A stretch of 64,000 bases of DNA, taken from NCBI GenBank assembly GCA_030523725.1, contig JAUNHV010000004.1, positions 1-64,000 of the forward strand, read 5' to 3'. Made by a program: the position numbers and the translations under genes. The notes under the pieces were generated by a model. That model did not search any database. It saw only the letters and a list, made by a program, of their open reading frames with translations, and was not told the DNA's origin. The first letter of the stretch is position 1. Every line of letters starts with the position of its first letter. The stretch is from Synergistaceae bacterium. Its GTDB lineage: Bacteria > Synergistota > Synergistia > Synergistales > Synergistaceae. Below are positions 33,704 through 42,872 of the stretch, piece by piece.

Positions 33704-34654
33704 CTATCTAAAAGAGCTGATCACATCTGCTACCCAGGATACAAAATATTTTGGATAACTACGCATTTTTGTTAAAAGAAAAATCAGTAGGAAAATATTT
33801 TTATTAGCTATGGCTTCAATGCGTATTGCATAAAAATTACGTTGGCACTTTAGTTTTTTTACAATGTTTGAGGCAAGCCGTAATTCGTCCTTGTGATTTA
33901 GTACAGCATCAGTAACACCAAGGTACCAATTTATTGTTGTAATACGCGCTTTTGCTTTTTTTTCAGCGTTGGGAGAATTGTTTGTGCAGTGCCTGCGAAA
34001 GTAATGCAATCGCTCGTTTAATATATATACCTGCCCTTTCGCCAGAGTAATTCCCCATATAAGCAAATCATGTGGACAGGTTTCAAACCATAGCTTCGTC
34101 ACTACGGGGATAATTTCCTTCTTGAAGCAGAAACAACAACCATGGCGAAGATTCTGAGGCCAATATCTATCAAATTTCACCTGCTCAAGTCCATGCTTCC
34201 CGTATGGTTTTACGGCAAAGTCACGATAGCCATCAAAAATCAGAGGTCTACTTCCATGCTCATAACGTTTATTGAAAGAACAGGCAAGCAATGCTACACC
34301 TGGAGTTTGTGAAATAACATCTATCATCCGCTCGAATTTGTTCGGAAGGCATATATCATCTTGGTCTGAAAGAAAAATGAAGTCACCCGTCGCCATGTTA
34401 ATGAGATCTATAAAATTTTTTTGCCATCCCTTGTTAACAGGGTTTACTACTAAATGCCAAGTGGAAGATAGGTTGTTCTCAACAATATATTTCTCAATTA
34501 TCTCTACCGTTGAATCAGTTGAGCAATCATCTGCAATTAATATTTCATCAGCAGGGCGAGTTTGATTTTTTATTGAATCCAATTGCTCTACAATATATTT
34601 TTCTCCATTATATGTCGCCATAACAAGAGAAATTTTTACTTTTTTGTTCTGCAT
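33704..34654 (-). CDS. Glycosyltransferase family 2, rhamnosyltransferase-like
   Basis: The 316-residue protein opens with KISLVMATYNGEKYIVEQLDSIKNQTRPADEILIADDCSTDSTVEI and has FIFLSDQDDICLPNKFERM, the SDQDD motif common to rhamnosyl- and galactosyl-transferases of O-antigen and capsule loci. The later segment YIL-NERLHYFRRHCTNNS is typical too. It has a leader of more than 100 bases that contains a copy of the dispersed repeat at 34768-34887, whose minus-strand promoter-like boxes could drive it separately from wzy. Confidence 0.85.
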   Translation of the reverse strand: MQNKKVKISLVMATYNGEKYIVEQLDSIKNQTRPADEILIADDCSTDSTVEIIEKYIVENNLSSTWHLVVNPVNKGWQKNFIDLINMATGDFIFLSDQDDICLPNKFERMIDVISQTPGVALLACSFNKRYEHGSRPLIFDGYRDFAVKPYGKHGLEQVKFDRYWPQNLRHGCCFCFKKEIIPVVTKLWFETCPHDLLIWGITLAKGQVYILNERLHYFRRHCTNNSPNAEKKAKARITTINWYLGVTDAVLNHKDELRLASNIVKKLKCQRNFYAIRIEAIANKNIFLLIFLLTKMRSYPKYFVSWVADVISSFR

Positions 34655-34767
34655 AAGTTAATTCTCCACTATCGTCCTGTTAAGAAAAAAATTCGGTATT
34701 TCACATCAAATATGAATAATACTATAGGAGTTAGGGTTGTATCGTATGACATCTTCAATATCTTCGT

Positions 34768-34887
34768 TTGCAAGTTTTGCAAGATGCCTCCTGTTTTTTC
34801 TGATTTTTGCAAAATATTATTCCTGCTTAACCCATTATCTCAAGCGATAATCACACTACACTTTTTCTATTATTTCAGTAATGACTA
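34768..34887. repeat. Dispersed ~115-bp repeat, copy 2, with a possible promoter and short reading frame
   Basis: This aligns with 23603-23717. On the minus strand it has TCTCAA-complement TTGAGA (34838-34843) and AATAAT (34816-34821), 16 bases apart, the same geometry as copy 1, followed by AGGAGG (34787-34792). That ribosome site is four bases from a TTG opening a 37-codon frame (34669-34782) which ends 15 bases before the glycosyltransferase start. The frame matches nothing I recognise with confidence. The rest of the gap 34655-34903 holds nothing else. Confidence 0.65.
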
Positions 34888-34903
34888 TTTACTTACTTTT
34901 TAC

Positions 34904-36205
34904 TTACTTTCTCTGACCTATTTTTATTTTTCTAGCAAATACATCCGCAACAACAATAAAAAAAATATTAACCCAAACAACTCCTAGTTTAAAAACAGAA
35001 TTTACGAAAGGACTCCAAATTATTATTTGTAAGAGCATGGAATATATTATAACCTTTGAAATTCCGTAAAGCTTGCTTTTTAAAACATTTTTTGCAAAAA
35101 TGATCACCCCATCATAGAATAAAAGATAAATCAAAATACCTAAAAAACCAAAATCCATATAGGCATCTGCTAAAAAGGACATAACATTTAATCCAGCTTT
35201 ATTCAAAAGGATTGGATACAACTCATAACTAGAATTTAGCCATGCGGCAAATTCATCGCCTCTACCGACTAAATTTGCAAAAAGCTTTATCTGTGGATAA
35301 AACAGATTCGCAAAACCATGATAATTATTAATAGTTTCTCTTTCTAAAACATATGAAAAGTTTTCAAGAGGACTTGTTAGGTAAATATATATTTGACCCA
35401 ATCCTGAAGGAAATCCCTTGTTGAATCCATATAGTTCCATAAAGGACATATGGTAAACATTTTGTCCTACATATTGAAATCTTAGTTCCCCAACATAACC
35501 AAATATAAAGATAAAAAATATTCCACTTCCTAGTAAAACCAGAAAAAATTTTCTAGACAAAAACGCAGATTTCTTCCTGTTATAATATAGTAAGGTTTCT
35601 AGCAAAAGAATTCCCGTCGCAATATACAATAAACTTCCTCTATTCAATAAAAAACCTAGTAAAATTAGACATAACAGACACGCCATTAAATGCCACAACC
35701 TTTTAAAAAACATCTTTTTTATTCTAAAAAGATAATAAAAATATATACAGCATACTATAAGCCCATTATAAAAATAACCATAGGCAAGCTTTGTCCTGCT
35801 AACTTTATTTTGATTTAAGACAGTAAATCCATAAAGTTCCAATGTAACAACAAAAGAGAATATTCCTAATACTAACAAAATATAAAATATTCTGCTATAC
35901 CTCTTAGCAATTTTTTGGCATCTTAATACCCCACTAATTTTTTCTAAATATAAAACTATATTCTTTTCTGCAATTACTAATATAGCAAAATTTGAGATGA
36001 CTATTAAAACAACAATGTTTAATAAAATTGTGGGCTTTAATAATGTACTTATTTTTAAGTCATACAAGCCCAATACAACAACCCATTCTATTAAGGCCAT
36101 TTTAGAAATGTCCCAAAAAGCAAATATCCCGTTTCTGGCGTATATTTTTACGCAGTAAATAAATAAAATTATTAATAATATCAGACCCACTATTTGTAAA
36201 AGCAT
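34904..36205 (-). CDS. wzy: Wzy-type repeat-unit polymerase
   Basis: The 433-residue protein is almost entirely membrane-spanning, with about 10-12 hydrophobic helices and one larger extracytoplasmic loop at about 235-340 (with ELRFQYVGQNVYHMSFMELYGFNKGFPSGLGQIY). Low conservation, high Phe/Leu/Ile and location between glycosyltransferases and a wzx gene are what Wzy polymerases show. It would join flipped repeat units at the periplasmic face. O-antigen ligase is the main alternative, but the presence of Wza/Wzz/kinase favours polymerase. Confidence 0.8.
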   Translation of the reverse strand: MLLQIVGLILLIILFIYCVKIYARNGIFAFWDISKMALIEWVVVLGLYDLKISTLLKPTILLNIVVLIVISNFAILVIAEKNIVLYLEKISGVLRCQKIAKRYSRIFYILLVLGIFSFVVTLELYGFTVLNQNKVSRTKLAYGYFYNGLIVCCIYFYYLFRIKKMFFKRLWHLMACLLCLILLGFLLNRGSLLYIATGILLLETLLYYNRKKSAFLSRKFFLVLLGSGIFFIFIFGYVGELRFQYVGQNVYHMSFMELYGFNKGFPSGLGQIYIYLTSPLENFSYVLERETINNYHGFANLFYPQIKLFANLVGRGDEFAAWLNSSYELYPILLNKAGLNVMSFLADAYMDFGFLGILIYLLFYDGVIIFAKNVLKSKLYGISKVIIYSMLLQIIIWSPFVNSVFKLGVVWVNIFFIVVADVFARKIKIGQRK

Positions 36206-36628
36206 ATTGTTTCCTATTTTTCCCTCATTTTTTGAGATACCTGGCGTGTCTATATGGTAGTATACCTATTCTCTATCTGCGCTTGAGCATAAAAACACCG
36301 CAACTTGTTACTTCTTCAATTGTTGTAATCAACCATAATTGTAACAGATTACCCCAATTATTTTGTTACAGATATCATTCAATCCCGTATTGTGTACCTC
36401 ATAGGGCGTTTTGTAAATGTTATAAGGATGCATACGAACTTGATTAGGACATATGCAAATTGTTCAACAGCTGTATAAAGCTTCTCTCCTGTATGATATT
36501 GATGCTGGATTAAGATTAATAAGATCTTTTTCTGCATATTGAAATATCGCTTTATTAAATCATACAAATATCCTGTCTTACTAATACTTTAAGTAATCCC
36601 AATTATTTCACAAAATTCTATAAACTCT
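36206..36628. other. 423-bp gap with decayed coding appearance
   Basis: No intact gene or strong signal is visible between wzy and the next glycosyltransferase. The minus strand has several short open stretches (one of 62 codons at 36379-36567) interrupted by stops in every frame. Some of them, such as AEKDLINLNPASISYRREAL, look protein-like, as if a former gene had decayed. I could not assign it to a family. Confidence 0.3.
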
Positions 36629-37681
36629 TTACCTCAACAGTTTAGAGTTATAATTTTTCAACAAACTATATAAACTCCACGCACTTTTCCCCCAACTATA
36701 TTTTTCAAGTGGCTTGTTAGTATCAACAATTTGCCCATTTAATAACTCCCCTAAGCTCGGCTGTAGTTCACCAGGATTAATATAGTATGCACTATTTCCA
36801 TAGATCTCATGCATCACCTCGGTATCTGATACAACAATTCTTCTACATCCGGCACTCAGTGCTTCTAGTGGTGGTAATCCAAACCCTTCATAAATACTTG
36901 GAAATAGGAATGCTTGGCAATCTCTCATTAGCGTTTTTGCTTCTTCATCGCTGACAAATCCAAGCAATTTCATATTAGGGGGACACTTAAAACCTAGCCC
37001 CTTAGCAAAAATCTTTTCATTAATCGAGCCTGCTATTGCAAATATATGATCAGGATTTTTTCTTGCAACTTCTGCAATCCATTTGAAATTCTTATTTGGC
37101 TCAAGACTACCCATAGCAAAGTAATACTCGTTTTTAACGAGGTCATATTTTTTCAAAGCCTCTTCATCAAAATTTATCAGTTGGTAATGCTGCCATGCAT
37201 TAGGAATCACAACTATCTTTTCTTCAGCAACATCATAATACTTAATGATTTCTTTCTTTGAAAAATTGGATACCGTGATAATCTTTTTTGCTCTTTTTGT
37301 TGCATTGTAAAAAAGGAGCCTATACCATAACCTAAATTTTGTATTGAAAAACTCCGGATGTGCCTTCACCTTCACATCGTGAATACAAACAATCCCAGGA
37401 CTAATTAAAGGTGCAACATTACATAGGTTTAACGAAATTGCTTTATGTTTTTTGACGTAAAGTGGAAAAAATATATGTTCCCACAGTCTATTTTTAAGTT
37501 TTCCTATTCTTGAAACTTTGATATTCTTATAATTTGGAACGTTTTTTGTCTCTGGCGGAATTGCCATTTCTATTTCATCTGGTTGAATTATTTTATCCAA
37601 CTCGAGAAGGATTTCTCTAGCATATCTTTCAACGCCTGTTATCTTATGCAGCAAAAACCTACCATTAATAACCACCTTCAT
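36629..37681 (-). CDS. Glycosyltransferase family 4
   Basis: The 350-residue protein has the GT-B pattern of retaining GT4 enzymes: an N-terminal INGRFLLHKITGVERYAREIL, the linker IVVIPNAW, then YYFAMGSLEPNKNFKWIAEVARK and the donor-site block FLFPSIYEGFGLPPLEALSAGCRRIVVSD with the conserved EGFGLPPLE glutamates. It resembles mannosyltransferases that use GDP-mannose, which fits the ManC genes upstream, though the donor is inferred. Its ATG overlaps a stop in the degraded sequence before it (ACATGA), suggesting a lost upstream neighbour. Confidence 0.87.
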   Translation of the reverse strand: MKVVINGRFLLHKITGVERYAREILLELDKIIQPDEIEMAIPPETKNVPNYKNIKVSRIGKLKNRLWEHIFFPLYVKKHKAISLNLCNVAPLISPGIVCIHDVKVKAHPEFFNTKFRLWYRLLFYNATKRAKKIITVSNFSKKEIIKYYDVAEEKIVVIPNAWQHYQLINFDEEALKKYDLVKNEYYFAMGSLEPNKNFKWIAEVARKNPDHIFAIAGSINEKIFAKGLGFKCPPNMKLLGFVSDEEAKTLMRDCQAFLFPSIYEGFGLPPLEALSAGCRRIVVSDTEVMHEIYGNSAYYINPGELQPSLGELLNGQIVDTNKPLEKYSWGKSAWSLYSLLKNYNSKLLR

Positions 37682-37764
37682 GTAACATTTCCTCTTAATA
37701 TCTCTCTAATTCGTTTGAAAAATGATTCCTTATTTTTGAAATTTTTTTACCATTTTTTCAATCG

Positions 37765-37899
37765 TTACCTTAAAAAAGATGCTAATAAAAGATCAGCTTG
37801 TAAATCTATATGTAGATGGCTGAAAAAGACTAATAACACCGCTAAACCTCTTATTGATGCAATCCAACTTATAATATTCGTATCATTGCTATGGCTCAA
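37765..37899 (-). pseudogene. N-terminal fragment of an acyltransferase-3 (OafA/YrhL-like) gene
   Basis: On the minus strand a 44-codon frame starts at TTG (37897-37899), nine bases after GGAGG. It encodes NIISWIASIRGLAVLLVFFSH and a further hydrophobic stretch before a stop at 37765-37767. The IRGLAVLLVFFSH segment is the first membrane helix with the catalytic His region of acyltransferase-3 enzymes that O-acetylate surface sugars. The remaining 300 or so residues are missing. The next 80 bases hold only short disconnected frames. Confidence 0.6.
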
Positions 37900-37918
37900 C
37901 CTTCACACCCTCCTATCC

Positions 37919-39568
37919 TTACTCCCAGAATTTTCTTAGCTCCTTTATTATTACATTTTCTTGTTTTTTAGCCTCTTTCTTACTCTCAGCACTTATACTA
38001 AGATAAACCTTAAGCTTTGGTTCAGTTCCACTAGGTCTAACAACCACTGAACAATTATCTTCAAATATAAATTTAAGGACATCAGACCTAGGAAGATTAT
38101 TAAGTCCCTTGCTATAATCGAGCATTTTAATTATTTGCCTACCACCAATTATACCAAGCCCTCTGCGAAACTTGCTCATAATCTCTTGCATTTTTGCAAA
38201 ACCCGCAATACCCTCAAACTCAAATGAATGGAGTGCACTGAGGCAATATCCATACTCTTTATAAATCTCATCAAGCTTTTCTAATAGACTAATTCCTTTT
38301 GTTCTGTAAAAGCTAAACATTTCACAAATCATATAAGCTGCGTTAACACCATCTTTATCTCTTACATGCGAACCAGTTAAATACCCATAGCTCTCCTCAA
38401 ATCCAAAGATATAACTATCTGCTTTTCCTACTTTTTCAAGATATCCGATTTGTTCTCCAATGAACTTAAAACCAGTAAGAACATTTATTGTACGTACACC
38501 ATAATGCTCGGCAATACGTTCTCCTAAATCCGACGTCACAATTGTTTTTATCATTACAGGATCTGACGGCATTTTACCATGCTTTGTTCTTTGTGAGCAA
38601 ATATAATCAAGAAGAAGCAACCCAACTTCGTTTCCAGATAACAGTTGATATTCACCTTTATTATCCTTAACCGCAATACCAACACGATCACAATCTGGGT
38701 CAGTAGCTAACAAGAGATCCGCATTACATCTCTTACAATATTCAAGACCAAGTGTAAGTGCTTCTCTTATTTCAGGATTTGGGTAGGGGCATGTTGGGAA
38801 ATTGCCATCAGGAAGCTTTTGTTCTTCAACGAGGATAACATTGGAATACCCCATCTCAGAAAGTGTCCTTGTTACAGGGATATAGCCAGTACCATTTAAA
38901 GGACTATAAACTATAGACACATCCTTATCTACTTCTTCTCCAAAAAGGACAGACTGTCCCTTTACTTCCTCAATAAAAGCAGTAAGTACTTCCGATCTAA
39001 TTGTTTCAACTTCTGCTCGTTTGTCAGACTTAACATCAGCAAAAATATCCAATTTTTCAATTTCAGCTAAAATTTCGGCAGCTGTTTCTGTGGTAATTTG
39101 ACAGCCATCTGCTCCATAAACCTTGTATCCATTATACTTACTTGGATTATGACTTGCTGTAATCATCACACCCGCAGACGCATGAAGAAATCTCGTAGCA
39201 AACGAGACTGTAGGGACAGGAGTGAGTTCAGACCATAAGTAAACTTTAATTTCATTAGCAGAAAAAACATTTGCTGCTACTCTTGCAAACACATCAGATT
39301 TGATTCTGCTGTCATAACCGATAACTACAGATGGTGATTCAAAGCTTTTATTTAAATAATTCGCTAATCCTTGACTCGCCTTTCCGACAGTATATATATT
39401 CATTTTATTGGTACCGGCACCAATAATTCCTCTAAGACCACCTGTACCAAAAGATAAATTTTTATAAAAAGAGTCTTCAATTTCTTTCTCACTGTAGGCT
39501 TTTAGCAGACTCCTCATTTCATCATTGGCAAGCTCAAGCCATCGTTCATACTCTTCTCTATAATTCAT
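37919..39568 (-). CDS. Phospho-sugar mutase (phosphoglucomutase/phosphomannomutase)
   Basis: From ATG 39568 the protein has 549 residues, the long-type length. It has FGTGGLRGIIGAGTNKMN, the phosphoserine loop VMITASHNPSKYNGYKVYG, the metal loop LLATDPDCDRVG, the sugar-binding FGFEESYGYLTGSHVRDKDGV and the phosphate-binding VVRPSGTEPKLKVYL. It interconverts hexose-6- and 1-phosphates. In this locus the likely product is mannose-1-phosphate for the neighbouring ManC enzymes. A start six codons upstream (39586) lacks a ribosome site, whereas GAGGGT precedes 39568 and homologues begin near it. Confidence 0.9.
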   Translation of the reverse strand: MNYREEYERWLELANDEMRSLLKAYSEKEIEDSFYKNLSFGTGGLRGIIGAGTNKMNIYTVGKASQGLANYLNKSFESPSVVIGYDSRIKSDVFARVAANVFSANEIKVYLWSELTPVPTVSFATRFLHASAGVMITASHNPSKYNGYKVYGADGCQITTETAAEILAEIEKLDIFADVKSDKRAEVETIRSEVLTAFIEEVKGQSVLFGEEVDKDVSIVYSPLNGTGYIPVTRTLSEMGYSNVILVEEQKLPDGNFPTCPYPNPEIREALTLGLEYCKRCNADLLLATDPDCDRVGIAVKDNKGEYQLLSGNEVGLLLLDYICSQRTKHGKMPSDPVMIKTIVTSDLGERIAEHYGVRTINVLTGFKFIGEQIGYLEKVGKADSYIFGFEESYGYLTGSHVRDKDGVNAAYMICEMFSFYRTKGISLLEKLDEIYKEYGYCLSALHSFEFEGIAGFAKMQEIMSKFRRGLGIIGGRQIIKMLDYSKGLNNLPRSDVLKFIFEDNCSVVVRPSGTEPKLKVYLSISAESKKEAKKQENVIIKELRKFWE

Positions 39569-39589
39569 ACTACCATCAACCCTCATGCA

Positions 39590-41821
39590 TTAAATATTGC
39601 TTTTTACAATTTTCATATTGCCTCTTATTTTAAGTGTAGCTTCTTGGGCAGGAATAAAGAAACTGTCTCCTGCCTTAACTTCTAGTAGATAATCATCAAT
39701 TTCTATTGTTCCTTTTCCATCAATACAAATAATAGAAATAAATCTGTCGTCATTGACAGTAATTAATTTCTCTTTTACAACATCAATAATTTCAACTTCA
39801 AAGTACTTGCAACAGACGTTACCTTCAACAACTTCATATCTGTCAAAGTTCAACACATCCAGTGCTTTTTCTAAATGAAGCTCTCGCAAATTGCCATATT
39901 TATCTCTTCTATCATAATCGTACAAACGATAGGTACAGTTTGAACTCTGTTGAATTTCACAAATCAGATTTCCTCCACAAATTGCATGTACTGTCCCTGC
40001 TGGAATAAAAAAAACATCTCCTGGTTTTGTCGGATAGAAGTTCAAAATTTCAGTTATGGTACTATCCTTTACTCTTTTTCTAACTTCTTCCTTTGATACA
40101 TTCCTATTGAATCCTACATACAATCCTGAACCTGGCATAGAATCAATAACATACCACAACTCGCTTTTACCATATTGATTTTCATGTTCCAATGCATAAT
40201 CATCGTTGGGATGTACTTGAACTGATAAATTTTCTTTCGCATCAATAAACTTGATTAAAAGAGGAAATTTCTGTAGTGGAGCACTTTTCCATCCGAGAAC
40301 TTCGTTACCTGCTTTTTTTAAATATCTAGAAAGGGTATACCCCTTGTGCCTACCCGAAGAAACTTTGCTTTCCCCATCTGGATGAGCAGACAATTCCCAT
40401 GCTTCTGCTACAACATCCATATCTGTCTGGATACCATATTTTTCTTTTAGTCGCTTGCCACCCCATAAATAATCCTTAAGTGCTGGCTTCAACTTAACAA
40501 TTGGTTCAGAAAACATTCCGAGATCTACTTCACTTAAATTCTTAGACTCAATTGACACCATATCTTGCAGGATTTCTCCTGTGGCAGTTTCTATCAACAC
40601 AAGTGGAATTTCACCTACATTTGAAATTTGATGAGCCTTTCCTATTAATGCTGTTACAGAGTCATTTACAGAGTAAACTCTTGTTTTATCTTCAATGGTT
40701 ACCTTTGCTAACCCTTTTATAACAAACCAACTTTCACATCTTTTTGTGTGTTTGTGTTTATATATGGTTTCTCCTGTGTTAATGACTAATTTTCTGATTC
40801 TATAATTTGGTTCCTCTAACAAATCCTCGTAGGATCCCCAAGATCTATTAAAGAATCTAGATTTTTCACTAAATGGTTTTAATTCTTCTTTCTGAAGTAT
40901 TTCCTTTAATCCAATCCCATTTTTACCGATGTAAAGGGCATCCTCTGTATTAACCACTACCAAATCATTCACACCATTCATAACTACTGCACACCTGGAC
41001 GTGTTAATAACCTCTGTGTTGTTACAATCTTTTGCTACAATAAGCCCTTTACTTTTATAGCCCTTTAAGTCTTCAAAGGTCCTAATGTCTTTGTAATTAA
41101 ACTTGATTTGAATAGCCTTAAGTCTGTTGCTTTTTTCTAAAAGAGCTTTTTCAATGGGGATAGGGGTAATGCTATTTCCAGTATAGACTATTCCTTCTTC
41201 CTCAACAGACTTATTTTTATACTCTTCTTGGCATTCTTTAACAAGGCTTTGACTCAGTTCACGAAACAAAACACCGTCTTCGAACAGTAAGAATCCAAGA
41301 TTCTTATACACTGCTTTCAATTTCTGTCGAGGCTTTTCTACATAGCTCCTGACCAATTCACCATCTAGCTCTGTAACATAACCATAACGTGAGTCCGATA
41401 GTTCTTGTTTTTCAACGAGAATACTAACGTACCCCTCTTTGGCTCTCTCTTTAGCAACCATTAGTGTGTCCTTATAACCGGCAGCTTCTATTGTCTTGTT
41501 AGTAGGAACGACAAAAACAAGTTCTGTAGGTTGCAAAGATAAACAAGCGAGCATGATCGTTGCGGTTGTTTTTAATGGCTTTCTTTCATAGATACATCTA
41601 TAGCTAAGTCCTTGGAAAGGTTCCAATTGATTTTTGATTATATATCTGTGCTCATAATTACCAACGATAATGAACTCATCACAATAAGGAATATTCCTCG
41701 CTATTGTATCTTGGAAAATGGAATGCCCTCTTGCTATTTTCATAAACTGTTTTGGGCAATTTTTCCTGGATAAAGGCCACAACCTTTCGCCAAATCCGCC
41801 AGCAAGAACTATACATTTCAT
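39590..41821 (-). CDS. Three-module protein: mannose-1-phosphate guanylyltransferase-like, cupin, and class I-like mannose-6-phosphate isomerase
   Basis: The 743-residue protein joins three parts. Residues 1-250 are a nucleotidyltransferase (VLAGGFGERLWPLSRKNCPKQF; the family usually has GGSGTRLWPLSR). Residues about 335-425 are a cupin like the C-terminal isomerase part of ManC (WGSYEDL, ETIYKHKHTKRCESWFVIKG). Residues about 440-743 are a ManA-like isomerase (YLWGGKRLKEKYG, LSVQVHPNDDYAL, KSELWYVID, PAGTVHAICGGNLICEIQQSSNCTYRLYDYDR) with the zinc-site His/Glu residues visible. It could turn fructose-6-phosphate into mannose-6-phosphate and help make GDP-mannose. The nucleotidyltransferase part has drifted, and a separate ManC is encoded next door, so its first module may be altered in function. 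Confidence 0.87.
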   Translation of the reverse strand: MKCIVLAGGFGERLWPLSRKNCPKQFMKIARGHSIFQDTIARNIPYCDEFIIVGNYEHRYIIKNQLEPFQGLSYRCIYERKPLKTTATIMLACLSLQPTELVFVVPTNKTIEAAGYKDTLMVAKERAKEGYVSILVEKQELSDSRYGYVTELDGELVRSYVEKPRQKLKAVYKNLGFLLFEDGVLFRELSQSLVKECQEEYKNKSVEEEGIVYTGNSITPIPIEKALLEKSNRLKAIQIKFNYKDIRTFEDLKGYKSKGLIVAKDCNNTEVINTSRCAVVMNGVNDLVVVNTEDALYIGKNGIGLKEILQKEELKPFSEKSRFFNRSWGSYEDLLEEPNYRIRKLVINTGETIYKHKHTKRCESWFVIKGLAKVTIEDKTRVYSVNDSVTALIGKAHQISNVGEIPLVLIETATGEILQDMVSIESKNLSEVDLGMFSEPIVKLKPALKDYLWGGKRLKEKYGIQTDMDVVAEAWELSAHPDGESKVSSGRHKGYTLSRYLKKAGNEVLGWKSAPLQKFPLLIKFIDAKENLSVQVHPNDDYALEHENQYGKSELWYVIDSMPGSGLYVGFNRNVSKEEVRKRVKDSTITEILNFYPTKPGDVFFIPAGTVHAICGGNLICEIQQSSNCTYRLYDYDRRDKYGNLRELHLEKALDVLNFDRYEVVEGNVCCKYFEVEIIDVVKEKLITVNDDRFISIICIDGKGTIEIDDYLLEVKAGDSFFIPAQEATLKIRGNMKIVKSNI

Positions 41822-41823
41822 CT

Positions 41824-42864
41824 TTACTTATCCCTTAATTCATGAACCTTAGATAAGCTGTCTCTCCTACCAACAATAACTCTTTCATCTGTCTCAAGAA
41901 CAAACAAATCTTTGGCATCTAAAAGGATGATTTCCTTTGTAGATGAGAAAATTACATTGTTGCTAGAATTAAAAATTCTACTTTTGCCTTTAGTAATATT
42001 TCCATTTTCATCTCGACTAAGGTATCTTCCTAATGCTATCCAAGACCCAACATCATCCCAGCCAAAATCTGCAGGAATAACATACAACTTGTTTGTTTTC
42101 TCCATAATTGCAAAGTCAACAGATATCGACTCACATGTAGCATATTTTTCTTCCAACTCTGTTATATAACTAGGAGAACCAATTGCTGGTAGTGAGGTTA
42201 GTATATGATATATATTTGCAGCGTATTTTTTGTATTGACGAATCATGAAATCTGCACCAAACATAAACATTCCAGCATTCCATAGGTAATGACCATCCTC
42301 CAAATATTCCTTAGCTGTTTTCTCGTCCGGTTTCTCTTTAAATGACTTAACCACCTTAATTTCATGAGAACCGGAATTAAATAATTCATTGGTAAAATGA
42401 ATGTAGCCATACCCTGTTTCTGGTCTATCGGGTGTAATACCAATAGTAACTATACCATCCTTTCCGTCAATAAACTTCTCTGCATCTGAAAAAACCATTA
42501 GCTGCTCAGACTCATTTGTCACCATTGCATCTGATGGAAGTACAATAATGTTTGAGTTAGGATAAATCTGATTAATATATAAAGTTGAGAGCAAAATGCA
42601 CGGGGCTGTATTTCTTCCCAGTGGTTCAACTATGATATTTTTTTCAGAGAGCTCCGGTAACTGCTCCATACATAAACTTTTGTATTTTGCTCCAGTACAT
42701 ACAAAAATTCTCTCTATTGGGATCAGTGGAAGCAATCTTCTAACTGTTTCCTGAAGCATTGTATTTTCTGTTGTTAAACTTAAAAACTGTTTCGGTTTTT
42801 CTTCCGTTGATGCAGGCCAAAACCTTGTACCTCTTCCACCAGCTATTATTAAGACATTTAACAT
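41824..42864 (-). CDS. manC: Mannose-1-phosphate guanylyltransferase
   Basis: The 346-residue protein, the short form without a cupin, has IIAGGRGTRFWPASTEEKPKQFLSL, VEPLGRNTAPCILL, IIVLPSDAMV, TIGITPDRPETGYGYI, VKSFKEKPDEKTAKEYL and WNAGMFMFGADFM, all diagnostic of GDP-mannose pyrophosphorylases. It makes GDP-mannose from mannose-1-phosphate and GTP. It sits two bases before the three-module protein and near the mutase, so a full route from fructose-6-phosphate to GDP-mannose is encoded in consecutive genes. Confidence 0.92.
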   Translation of the reverse strand: MLNVLIIAGGRGTRFWPASTEEKPKQFLSLTTENTMLQETVRRLLPLIPIERIFVCTGAKYKSLCMEQLPELSEKNIIVEPLGRNTAPCILLSTLYINQIYPNSNIIVLPSDAMVTNESEQLMVFSDAEKFIDGKDGIVTIGITPDRPETGYGYIHFTNELFNSGSHEIKVVKSFKEKPDEKTAKEYLEDGHYLWNAGMFMFGADFMIRQYKKYAANIYHILTSLPAIGSPSYITELEEKYATCESISVDFAIMEKTNKLYVIPADFGWDDVGSWIALGRYLSRDENGNITKGKSRIFNSSNNVIFSSTKEIILLDAKDLFVLETDERVIVGRRDSLSKVHELRDK

Positions 42865-42872
42865 ATGATATG

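Noticed and set aside
34669-34782. 37-codon frame before the glycosyltransferase as a sugar-transferase C-terminal remnant
   Set aside because: A faint likeness to the end of WcaJ-type transferases is seen, but it is too short and weak to call.
36206-36628. Integrase-like or serine acetyltransferase remnant in the gap after wzy
   Set aside because: Short peptide resemblance only, with stops in all frames; insufficient to name a family.
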